This document shows positions 23,080 through 30,283 of a stretch of DNA of 64,000 nt, piece by piece. The stretch is from Fen-549 sp050011315 (lineage in GTDB: Bacteria > Actinomycetota > Thermoleophilia > Gaiellales > Gaiellaceae). The translations under genes were made by a program, and so were the position numbers. The notes under the pieces were generated by a model. It saw only the letters and a list, made by a program, of their open reading frames with translations, ran no database searches and was not told where the DNA came from. Numbering within the stretch: position 1 is the first letter of the stretch; the number at the start of each line of letters is the position of its first letter. The stretch spans positions 99,799-163,798 of the forward strand of contig JBEKJI010000003.1 of assembly GCA_050011315.1 (NCBI GenBank), in the 5' to 3' direction.

Positions 23080-23784
23080 TCAGTCGGCGAGCGGCAAACG
23101 GAGGGCGAAGACCGATCCCGAGGTCGCAGGTCGCAGCTCGAGCTCGCCGCCGTGACGGCGGGCGATCGCGCGTGCGGCCGCGAGTCCGAGCCCGCTTCCC
23201 TGTTGATCGAGCCTCGTGGTCTCGAACAGCTCGAAGATCTGCTCGGCCTGACCGTCGGCCACGCCGGCGCCGCTGTCGCTGACGAGGGCGACCGCGCTAC
23301 CGTCCTCGCGCTTCAGCTCGAGCGTAACCGTATCGCCCGCGCCCGAAGCCTGGAACGCGTTCGTGAGCATGTGCAGGAGTGCCTGCGCCAGCTGCGCCTC
23401 GTTGCCCTCGACGTCGAGTTCGTCCTCGCAGTAGGACTCCTCGAAGCCGACCTCGCGCTGCAGGCGCAGGCGCCGCGTCAGTGCCGCTACCCCGCGCCCC
23501 AGCTCGACCAGCGACAGCTTGTGCTCGCCCTCGAGTGGTGCGCGGGTGAACATCGCCAGCTGCGAGACGGCGTCGCGGATCTCGCCGCCGGCGTCGCGGA
23601 CCGTCTCCATTCGCTTGCGCTCCTTGCTCCCGGACGGTAGCAACGCCAGCTCCAGGTCGGCCGTGCCGAGCAGAACGAGTAGCGAGTTGTTGAGCTCGTG
23701 GATCAACGCCGGAGTCAGCCGACCGATGACGACCATTCGTCCGCTTCGGATCAGTTGCTCTTCTGGAAGCTGGCTCGCGTCCAT
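23080..23784 (-). CDS. Soluble histidine kinase
   Basis: A 234-residue kinase core without TM or sensor domain: H-box Leu-Ile-His29-Glu-Leu-Asn-Asn-Ser, N-box Met-Leu-Thr-Asn142-Ala-Phe, G1 DSGAG at 170-174, G2 GSGLG at 196-200. All catalytic residues are kept. The phosphate donor is ATP; the likely acceptor is the divergent response regulator next door. Without its own input domain it probably receives signals from a partner protein. Short for the class, consistent with a DHp plus ATPase domain only. 110 bases separate it from the upstream region of the regulator. Confidence 0.88.
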   Translation of the reverse strand: MDASQLPEEQLIRSGRMVVIGRLTPALIHELNNSLLVLLGTADLELALLPSGSKERKRMETVRDAGGEIRDAVSQLAMFTRAPLEGEHKLSLVELGRGVAALTRRLRLQREVGFEESYCEDELDVEGNEAQLAQALLHMLTNAFQASGAGDTVTLELKREDGSAVALVSDSGAGVADGQAEQIFELFETTRLDQQGSGLGLAAARAIARRHGGELELRPATSGSVFALRLPLAD

Positions 23785-23927
23785 TGGCTTCTCTATCCTC
23801 GCTTCGTTGACTCAAGTATGGAGTTACTGCAGGAGGTCGTTATCTGGCAACGAAAGTTTTCGACCAAGTGGACGATGAATAGAGCGGTGACCATATGTCC
23901 GCTCTAGCCGCGATAGCATCAGAACCA

Positions 23928-24554
23928 ATGACCGACGCAATCACCTGCTTGGTGGCCGACGATCACCCCGCTGTCGTACAGGCGGTTTCTGAGGTGCTGG
24001 CCTCAGGAGGAATCGAGATCGCGGGTCGCGCCAGAGACGGCGAAGAGGCGCTGGCTGCGATCGAGCGCACACGTCCGAACGTCGCCCTGCTCGACCTACG
24101 CATGCCACGGATGGACGGAATCGAGGTCGCACGCCGCTGCTCTCGCACCGCGCCCGACACCCACGTGATCCTCTACACGGCCTACAGCGAGCAGGCCCTT
24201 CTCGTCGAGGCGCTCGACGCGGGAGCCCGCGGCTTCGTCTCCAAAGAGGCTCCGCTGGCCGAGATCGTGCGTGCCGTGCAACTCGTCGCCGAGGGGCGCA
24301 CCTACGTCGATCCGGTGCTCGCCGGCGTCATATCCAGCCCGGCCGCGACCGCCAAGATCAAACTGCTCACTCAGCGCGAGCGCGACGTTCTGCGCATGCT
24401 GTCCGACGGCCACTCCAACGAAGAGATCGGCAAGGCGCTCTTCATCTCGCCCGAGACCGTTCGCACGCACGTGCGCAAGGCGATGGCCAAGCTCGACGCC
24501 GACACGCGCACCGAGGCCGTCGCCATGGCAATCCGCCAGTCGCTGATCGCCTAG
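23928..24554 (+). CDS. NarL/FixJ-type response regulator
   Basis: A 208-residue regulator. Receiver domain: Asp11-Asp12, phospho-acceptor Asp56 in Leu-Leu-Asp-Leu-Arg-Met-Pro, Thr84 and Lys106 in Phe-Val-Ser-Lys-Glu. C-terminal LuxR-type helix-turn-helix: Leu-Thr-x-Arg-Glu-x-Asp-Val-Leu ... Glu-Thr-Val-Arg-Thr-His-Val. The ATG at 23928 is preferred because it starts right at the receiver's first strand; an ATG 33 bases upstream would add an unconserved tail. It is divergent from the histidine kinase and likely its partner. A hairpin follows the stop. Confidence 0.9.
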   Translation: MTDAITCLVADDHPAVVQAVSEVLASGGIEIAGRARDGEEALAAIERTRPNVALLDLRMPRMDGIEVARRCSRTAPDTHVILYTAYSEQALLVEALDAGARGFVSKEAPLAEIVRAVQLVAEGRTYVDPVLAGVISSPAATAKIKLLTQRERDVLRMLSDGHSNEEIGKALFISPETVRTHVRKAMAKLDADTRTEAVAMAIRQSLIA

Positions 24555-24557
24555 TAG

Positions 24558-24632
24558 CCGGCGAAAGTCTGGCGACTTTCACCGGAGAGAAAAACGCGGC
24601 GACCAACTGCGACTCCGTCGCTGGTTGATCGC
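24558..24632 (+). terminator. Two hairpins after the response regulator gene
   Basis: CCGGCGAAAGTC (24558-24569) pairs with GACTTTCACCGG (24574-24585), 11 of 12 bp with a 4-base loop, starting 3 bases after the stop codon. A second, weaker stem joins 24599-24607 and 24624-24632 (8 of 9 bp). Neither is followed by a T-run on the plus strand, so termination would be of the actinobacterial non-canonical kind. Confidence 0.45.
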
Positions 24633-24652
24633 AACTGGGGCGATCCCATCAT

Positions 24653-25015
24653 CTAGAACACGATGACTTTCAGCCCGTCTGGCTCGATCGGGTTTCGAAG
24701 TGGGCCTGAATCGTCCCGATAGATCTCGAGTTCGGTCACGTACCCATCCACGACGTGGAGGAGCACATGAACCGTAATGCCGTCACCATCCACGATTTCG
24801 GCCTCGACAGGGATCCTCCGGGCAACGTCCGCTGGAAGTTCGTCCGTCGTAACGATCTCTAAGCTGCCTTCGGGATCGATAACCCTGACCATGGCGCTCT
24901 GGATCTGTGCCGCCACCGCGTCTCTCCCCGGAAAGTCGGGTTCAAGCAGAGCCAGGACTATTCGCGACTCGGCATCAGTCGTGGGGCGAAAACCCTCGCC
25001 GTTCCTCGCTGGCAT
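24653..25015 (-). CDS. DUF6984 family protein
   Basis: A ~120-residue protein that reads as DUF6984: Arg-Pro-x-Thr ... Ile-x-Leu-Ala-Leu-Leu-Glu-Pro-Asp-Phe-Pro-Gly-Arg-Asp, then Ile-Thr-Val-His-Val-Leu-Leu-His-Val-Val-Asp-Gly and Leu-Glu-Ile-Tyr-Arg-Asp-Asp-Ser-Gly. It looks like a small alpha/beta cytoplasmic protein; function of the family is unknown. An ATG at 25078 would add 21 unconserved residues, so 25015 is preferred. It stands alone between a hairpin pair and a palindrome-rich spacer. Family name given from memory of its consensus. Confidence 0.7.
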   Translation of the reverse strand: MPARNGEGFRPTTDAESRIVLALLEPDFPGRDAVAAQIQSAMVRVIDPEGSLEIVTTDELPADVARRIPVEAEIVDGDGITVHVLLHVVDGYVTELEIYRDDSGPLRNPIEPDGLKVIVF

Positions 25016-25078
25016 CGCCAGGGTTCTGGCACAGGAGACCTCAGGCACCGGCCCCGACCCGCCCTCGCCGGGGATCAC

Positions 25079-25585
25079 TCGCGGAAGCGAGTAGATACCC
25101 GGCGTGCCACCGCAGCCGACATGCGCGGCTGCGGCTCACGAACGCTCGTCCCCAACACGTTGGGACCCCGCAAAACAACAGCGGGAAAACCGCCTCGCTA
25201 CTAGGACCCCGCGTTGAGCCAAGCGCCGAAGGCGCCGCTCAGCGCCGCCTATGTTCGCCGGAGAAAGTTCGCCGGCCGGCGAACTTTCTCCGGGTATGGC
25301 CGCAAGCCCATCACCGAGAAGGGTCCCCCAACCCCTGGTGAGAGCTTGCGGTCGTCGCCGGACCAAAATGCGCCTCGAAGACCAGCAGCCGGCGACGTCT
25401 CACGCCCCCAGGTCGCCGGCGGCTGCAGCTCTTCGCTGCGTCTCCGGACCACTATTTGCCTTAGCCTCGGTATTCGGCCGGGCGGGGATCTGCGCCATGC
25501 CCGCTCTCCAGCGAACGCCCTCCCCGCTTTGTGCTCGTAGGGGGACGCAGATATCCGCGCCGCACCTGGCTTTTCGGGCGCTCTC
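25079..25585. other. Non-coding, palindrome-rich spacer
   Basis: About 500 bases with no credible gene. It contains CCCGC-(9)-GCGGG (25158-25180 area), the perfect 36-bp palindrome described separately, and a long-loop hairpin joining CCGCAAGC near 25300 to GCTTGCGG near 25345 with an inner TCACC/GGTGA stem. The dense stems could make cruciforms or act as a bidirectional terminator between DUF6984 and DUF4037 genes, both on the minus strand. Confidence 0.6.
25258..25293. repeat. Perfect 36-bp palindrome
   Basis: CCGGAGAAAGTTCGCCGG is followed at once by its exact reverse complement, with no loop. The arms are 18 bp and break off at 25257/25294. GAAAGTTCGCCGG recalls the stem of the hairpin at 24558, so a small family of such elements may exist. 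Confidence 0.85.
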
Positions 25586-26722
25586 CTAGCCTCCGGCGTA
25601 GAAGTCCGAGAGGCGAGCGAGCAGCGCCGGATTGAGCAGCGCCTCGTCGCTTGCCAGCAGCTGGTCGACGCCGCCCGTGAGCGCCGGCAGCAGTACCGTC
25701 AGCTCTTCGTCTTCGATCTTCTCGGCCAGGGCGCTTGCGAACCGGTCGGGGTGGATGGTGAGGAACCCGCGCGGTCCACGCTCGCTCGCGATCTCGAGCG
25801 GTTTGGTCAGGCCGAGGTTGTTGTGCAGGACGGCCAGGATCGCGTACGCATCCATCAGCCGCAGCTCGCGTTGCATCCAGTCGTAGGCCGATAGGGCGCG
25901 CGCGAGCGCGGGCGCCAGGCGCGAAGCGCCGCGAAGGCGGGTGAGCGCGCGGGCGAGCCACTGGTCCCAGGGCGCGTAGCGGCGCTCGAGCAGGAAGGCG
26001 AGGCGGACGATCTCGCGTACCAGCCCGGCCAGAATGAGGCGCGAGCCGAGGTCGTCGCCGCCGACGCCGGCGCGGGCCACCAGCGCCTCGCGCTGGGCGA
26101 TCTTTCGCCACTGCGCCGCCATCAGGTAGATCCAGACCTGCTTCGGGTAGTAATCGAGGTGCTCGCGTAGGCTGGTCAGCTCGCCCACGGAGTCGACGAA
26201 GACCTCGCCGCCGGTGAGCTCGAGCAGCCGCTCCTGCGGAACGAGCAGCCAGCGTCGCACGCTCATTCCCTCGAGCGGATCGAAGCCGAGCAGTCTACGG
26301 CTGTAGCGGCCGACCGAGGTGATCTCGATCAGATGGTCGATCGGAGGCCGCGCATTCGCCTGCGGACGCCTTTGCCCGTTCGCGTCCGCCGGCGCGAAAC
26401 AGGTCGTAAAGCCGCGGAACTCGTTCGGCAGCTCGCTCGCCAGCACGCGGTCGAGCAGGCTGGCGCGCTCCGGTAGCTCGCGCTCGGGCAGGAAGAGCTG
26501 CAAGCGCGGGCCCCAGTCGTGGTCGCTCGAGACGGGCGTATCGAAGCCGAGCACGTCCGAGCCGGGCCCGATCAGCGCGGCGGCGTAGGGGACTCCGGGC
26601 GTCTGCTCGGCCAGCAGCGGCTGAACGACCTCGAAGAAGAAATCCCGGGCCAGGGTCAGGCCGGGTAGGAACTCACCTTCGACGGCCGCAGACAGATCGG
26701 AGGGCGGCTCCGAAGCGTTCAC
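25586..26722 (-). CDS. DUF4037 nucleotidyltransferase-like protein
   Basis: A 378-residue protein with a Pol-beta-type nucleotidyltransferase N-terminus: Ala-Ala-Leu-Ile-Gly-Pro-Gly-Ser-Asp-Val-Leu-Gly-Phe-Asp-Thr ... Asp-His-Asp-Trp-Gly-Pro-Arg (residues ~47-72), followed by the helical DUF4037 domain (Tyr-Pro-x-Gln-Val-Trp-Ile-Tyr-Leu-Met-Ala-Ala-Gln-Trp). The Asp-x-Asp pair for metal binding is present (Asp68, Asp70 region). Substrate unknown. Its start overlaps the stop of the 93-residue gene by 4 bases (ATGA), so the two are translationally coupled. Confidence 0.8.
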   Translation of the reverse strand: MNASEPPSDLSAAVEGEFLPGLTLARDFFFEVVQPLLAEQTPGVPYAAALIGPGSDVLGFDTPVSSDHDWGPRLQLFLPERELPERASLLDRVLASELPNEFRGFTTCFAPADANGQRRPQANARPPIDHLIEITSVGRYSRRLLGFDPLEGMSVRRWLLVPQERLLELTGGEVFVDSVGELTSLREHLDYYPKQVWIYLMAAQWRKIAQREALVARAGVGGDDLGSRLILAGLVREIVRLAFLLERRYAPWDQWLARALTRLRGASRLAPALARALSAYDWMQRELRLMDAYAILAVLHNNLGLTKPLEIASERGPRGFLTIHPDRFASALAEKIEDEELTVLLPALTGGVDQLLASDEALLNPALLARLSDFYAGG

Positions 26723-27000
26723 CGCCCGCGCCGCTGCTCCCTCTTCCGCTGAGCCCAGTCGCGCACCTCGAACCAGTCGCCCTCGCCGAGCACGGCGGCG
26801 AGCTCGGCGTGCGTGTGATCGCGGTAGAAGACGTGGTGATCGAGGTCGCAGCAGATCTCGATGTTGGGAAGCGTGAGATCGGGGATCAGCATCAACACCT
26901 CAGCCGGGAGCCGCGCCTCGGCGGCGGTGTAGTGCTTGAACTGGAGATCGGGATCGAGCTCCATCAAGGTTGGCCAATCGGGACAAGCGCGGGTCACCAT
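26719..27000 (-). CDS. Small hypothetical protein coupled to the DUF4037 gene
   Basis: A 93-residue soluble protein with a Pro-Asn-Ile-Glu-Ile-Cys-Cys-Asp-Leu-Asp-His-His-Val-Phe-Tyr-Arg-Asp-His motif, which has clustered Cys, Asp and His residues that could bind a metal, and a basic tail. Not recognised. It precedes the DUF4037 gene and overlaps it by 4 bases, so the two products are likely needed together. The ATG follows a weak ribosome site. Confidence 0.6.
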   Translation of the reverse strand: MVTRACPDWPTLMELDPDLQFKHYTAAEARLPAEVLMLIPDLTLPNIEICCDLDHHVFYRDHTHAELAAVLGEGDWFEVRDWAQRKREQRRGR

Positions 27001-27351
27001 GCCGGCAGTACCTCCAAAAGAGTGTCGCTTACCCAGCCCCTTGGCGGCCGCCCGGCGCCGCGCCTCTCCGCACGCCCTGGCCGTAAGCCGGCTGGCGAAA
27101 GGTGCGAGATTGCTGCAGAGCCGATTGGATGGGACTCCATACTGCGACGTTAGCTCAAGCGGAGGCGCATTGCATCGGGGACGGTACCGGGACGGCGAAA
27201 GAGCGCGATCTAGGAGCCCGGCGTAGCTTTTGGAACGTCCTTACGCCGGCGGCCGAGGAAAGCGCGAGCTTCTCGCTGCGCTTGCTCATCAACCGATCCT
27301 AACCGTGCTTCCGGCGCGTAGCTCCGCCGCCCTAGGCGCTAGGCTCGTGCG
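27001..27351. other. Non-coding spacer
   Basis: About 350 bases. I see no convincing gene, tRNA or repeat. A 44-codon minus-strand frame from 27289 has an AGGATC ribosome-like site but no other support. The stretch separates the minus-strand DUF4037 pair from the plus-strand glycosyltransferase and should hold both promoters. Confidence 0.5.
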
Positions 27352-28416
27352 GTGATCGGAATCAGCCTGCTCACGCTCGTGCCGCGGATCAGCGGCGGCT
27401 CGGAAACCTATGCGCGGGCGCTGGTGCGGGAGCTGGCGCGGGTGGGAGAGCTCGAATACCGGGTCTTCCTACCGAGCATTGCACCTGACGCCGGTGGCGG
27501 GCTGGAGTCGATAGTCGCGTCTACCTACCGGGCCTCGCGCACGATGCCCGGACGCATGGCGGCGATGTCGCTGGCCGCTGCCTTTCCTGGCCGAATCAAG
27601 CGCGAGCTCGAGCTCGAGCGACTGGAGGCGATCCATTTTCCGCTCAGCGTGATGGTGCCGCCGCTCCGGCACCCGCCGGCCGTGACGAGCGTCCTCGACA
27701 TCCAGCACGAGGTCTACCCCCGCTTCTTCTCCCGCGCCGAGCTCGCTTACCGCAAGCTCGTCTACGGCTGGACGGTCAAGCGCAGCCAGCTCGTGATCAC
27801 CATCTCCGATTACGCCAAGCAGGCTCTCGTCGAGCGGCTCGGCCTCGCGCCCGACACCGTCCGCGTGATCTATCTCGCCGTCGATCACGAGTTCTTCACG
27901 CCGGGCAGCGAGAAGCGCGAGCCCTTCCTCCTCTACCCGGCGAACAGATGGCCGCACAAGAACCACGAGCGCCTGTTCGAGGCCTTCGCCCTCCTGCGCC
28001 GCGAGCGGCCCGAGCTGAGCCTCGTGCTGACCGGCTCCGGGCACGAGCGCGGGCAGCTCCCCGAGGGAGTGCAGGCACTCGGACACGTACCGCTCGCGGA
28101 GCTTGCAAGTCTCTACCGCCGGGCCGCCTGTCTCGTATTCCCGAGCCTGTACGAGGGCTTCGGATAGCCGCCGCTGGAGGCGATGGCGAGCGGCTGCCCG
28201 GTCGCCGTCTCGCGAGTCGCTTCGCTGCCGGAGGTGTGTGGCGAGGCTGCCCGCTACTTCGACCCGACCAAGCCCGAGGAGATCGCGGCCGCGGTCGCCG
28301 AGGCGCTGGCGCGTCCGAACGAGCTGAGGGCGAAGGGCATCGAGCGGGCGCGCACATTCACCTGGGAGCGATGCGCCCGCGAGCACGACGCCGTCTATCG
28401 AGAGCTCGTTCCCTAG
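27352..28416 (+). pseudogene. GT4 glycosyltransferase interrupted by one in-frame amber codon
   Basis: A 354-codon GT4 gene (GTG start) whose frame is intact except for TAG at 28165-28167. N-terminal half: Leu-Val-Pro-Arg-Ile-Ser-Gly-Gly-Ser-Glu-Thr-Tyr acceptor loop; C-terminal half: Pro-His-Lys-Asn-His-Glu, then EGFG-stop-PPLEAMASG. The family consensus there is EGFGLPPLEAMA, so the stop replaces exactly the Leu codon (CTG/TTG to TAG). Everything after it is still normal coding sequence to a TAG at the proper end. Either a very recent nonsense mutation, a sequencing error, or readthrough. Without the C-terminal part the donor-binding Glu pair would be lost and the product inactive. Confidence 0.8.
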
Positions 28417-28438
28417 CTGGATCGACCGCGAACTCGTC

Positions 28439-28885
28439 TTAAGCGTTATCGACCGAGTCTCGATCGCGGCGGAGAAGCCGGCGCAGGCCGCCGAAGTCGA
28501 TCGCAAGTACCGACCAAACGATTGCAAGCGAGCAGGCGATGGCGACGATCCCGCCCGGGCCGGGATGGCCGCCCCACTTGTGCTGATTGGTGAAACCGCT
28601 GACGCCGTGCCAGAGCTCGAGCATGGCGAGGGCGGTGACGGCGATCAGACCGATCGCCAGGTAGAGCCGGGTCAGCACAAGGCGCCGATCGCTCACCCTG
28701 AGCGCGTAGACGCTCGCAACCAGAATCGCAACGGCGAGCACGGCGCCCAGCTCTCCTGTTCGAGTTCTGTCGATCAGCCAGTAGGGGAATCCGCGGTATT
28801 CCCAGCCGGAAAAGAAGAGCGCGACGAGATAGGTGCCGGCGCTCATGAAAAGGACCACCTGTGGGAATGGATCCTTCCGCTTCAT
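28439..28885 (-). CDS. Four-TM membrane protein coupled to the 465-residue membrane protein
   Basis: A 148-residue protein starting MKRKDPFPQ with about four TM helices and a basic C-terminus (Arg-Arg-Leu-Leu-Arg-Arg-Asp-Arg). The ATG at 28885 overlaps the stop of the upstream gene by 4 bases. It resembles a single repeat unit of the larger upstream protein (both open with a Phe/Pro-rich start, a Leu-Phe-x-Ala-Gly-x-Tyr-Leu TM and a Gly-Glu-Leu-x-Ala-x-Leu-Ala-x-Ala-Ile-Leu-Val-Ala second TM). Function unknown. Confidence 0.7.
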   Translation of the reverse strand: MKRKDPFPQVVLFMSAGTYLVALFFSGWEYRGFPYWLIDRTRTGELGAVLAVAILVASVYALRVSDRRLVLTRLYLAIGLIAVTALAMLELWHGVSGFTNQHKWGGHPGPGGIVAIACSLAIVWSVLAIDFGGLRRLLRRDRDSVDNA

Positions 28886-30279
28886 CCCTCTTCCGCCTTG
28901 CTTGTGTCCAGGCCTCGAGAACGAGCGACTGTCACGAGATCGGGACCGCCGTTCAACGCGCTCGTCGAAGCGATCATGACCAGCAGGGAAACCAGCGCTA
29001 CGTAGGATCCATAATCGGGTCGCATGTGGTCTACGCCTACTTCGCGCCAGATAAGAACGAAGCTGACTAGGGTGAGGCACGCGAGTGCTGCGATCAATGC
29101 GGTTCTCATGGATCCGAGCCAGCGCTCGCGCCGCGTTCGCGTCGCGTGCGCGAAGGCCAGGATGGCGATCGCAAGCAAAGTGCAGATATTGCCGAGGCCG
29201 AACATGAACGGAAAGACTCGGGTGTGCACGACGGTTCCCTCGAAACCTTCACCGTTCCATGACCACCAGCTCATGCGAATCGTGAGCACGTAGGCGAGCA
29301 GGGTAAGGACGAGAGCCCACGTCCAGTGCTTCTCCCGAAGCTCGCCAGGCTCTCTTGCGGCCGGTTGATCTTCCTCGCTCAGCTCCAGTCGATCGAGCCG
29401 AGCCCAGGCGGGAACCTTGTCGATCAGTGCGGCGAGCCCGCCCTCATCGAGCGCTGCGACTGCGAGCAGCAACACAAGGGCTGCGCTAAGCGTTAGCCAG
29501 GCTCCATAGCCGAGGGCACCGAAGTCGCGCGGCCAGAATCCGTAGCTTTGGGATGAGCTGGGAATCGTCACATAGACAGACGTGATAGAGACGCCCGTTA
29601 GCCCCAACGCCAGTGTCGTTCGCATCCGCAAGAGGGGGCGCGGGAGGGCGAAGGCGAGGATTGCATAGCAGAGAGTCAGCGAGGCGATTCCGAGGTCGTC
29701 GTTCCAAGAGCCATGGTCGCCTATGAACGGGAGAGCTCTGAAAACCCCCGAGTGGTAGTCATGCGCGCTCCAGGGTGAGAACTGCGCCGCGAAGTAGACG
29801 AACCCGGACACGCGAGCCACTGTCAGCCAAAGCCTGCTCTCCGGCGAGCGCTCTACGCTTCCGGCGTCACCGGTTTGGAGTGACAGGACCGATGCGAGCA
29901 CAAGCAGCGAGATGGCGATCGAAGCGTAGGCGGCCAATCCCAGGTGAGCCCCGGTCGTCCCTTGCAAGTTAGCGCCCGATCGCCAGAACGCCAGCACAGA
30001 GAGGGCGTTGAAGAGAGCGAGCGCGATCGCGAGTTGGCGAAGGAAATAGAGCAATCGGCTGTCGCGTGCCCTGATCGCGTTGACTCCGACCACGAGAATC
30101 GCGATTGCCAGCAGCGCCGACAGCTCGCCGAGCTTGGACTCAAGGCCGATCGAGTTGACACCCGATCCCTGCTCTCCGAGCACTTCGAAGCTATACCAAG
30201 GAAGGAGAAGCGAGATCAGGTACCCGGCGCCTGCCAGGAAGAAGACAGCCGCCGGGAAGGGGATCCCTCGCTCTCTCAT
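28882..30279 (-). CDS. Large multi-pass membrane protein of unknown function
   Basis: A 465-residue protein with roughly 12 TM helices and a cytoplasmic loop at ~300-325. It seems to be built from three repeats of a ~150-residue four-TM unit: each starts with a Trp-Tyr or Trp-Ser after TM1 and has Gly-x-Leu-x-x-Leu-Leu-Ala-Ile-Ala-Ile-Leu in TM2 (residues ~50-64 and ~375-390). The next gene is one more such unit. No transporter or glycosyltransferase signature is seen; it does not look like Wzx or Wzy. It lies 4 bases after the acyl-CoA synthetase, so it may belong to that operon. Confidence 0.7.
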   Translation of the reverse strand: MRERGIPFPAAVFFLAGAGYLISLLLPWYSFEVLGEQGSGVNSIGLESKLGELSALLAIAILVVGVNAIRARDSRLLYFLRQLAIALALFNALSVLAFWRSGANLQGTTGAHLGLAAYASIAISLLVLASVLSLQTGDAGSVERSPESRLWLTVARVSGFVYFAAQFSPWSAHDYHSGVFRALPFIGDHGSWNDDLGIASLTLCYAILAFALPRPLLRMRTTLALGLTGVSITSVYVTIPSSSQSYGFWPRDFGALGYGAWLTLSAALVLLLAVAALDEGGLAALIDKVPAWARLDRLELSEEDQPAAREPGELREKHWTWALVLTLLAYVLTIRMSWWSWNGEGFEGTVVHTRVFPFMFGLGNICTLLAIAILAFAHATRTRRERWLGSMRTALIAALACLTLVSFVLIWREVGVDHMRPDYGSYVALVSLLVMIASTSALNGGPDLVTVARSRGLDTSKAEEG

Positions 30280-30283
30280 CTCG

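Noticed and set aside
27157..27289. 44-codon minus-strand small frame with a ribosome-like site
   Set aside because: No homology that I recognise, basic low-complexity end, and only a weak site; not enough to call a gene.
28165..28167. Amber codon as pyrrolysine or programmed readthrough
   Set aside because: It replaces a common Leu codon in a conserved motif and no pyl genes or stem-loop signals are seen; a mutation or read error is simpler.
27469..28527. 352-codon minus-strand frame opposite the interrupted GT4 gene
   Set aside because: The GT4 reading has family motifs on both sides of the amber codon; the antisense has none.
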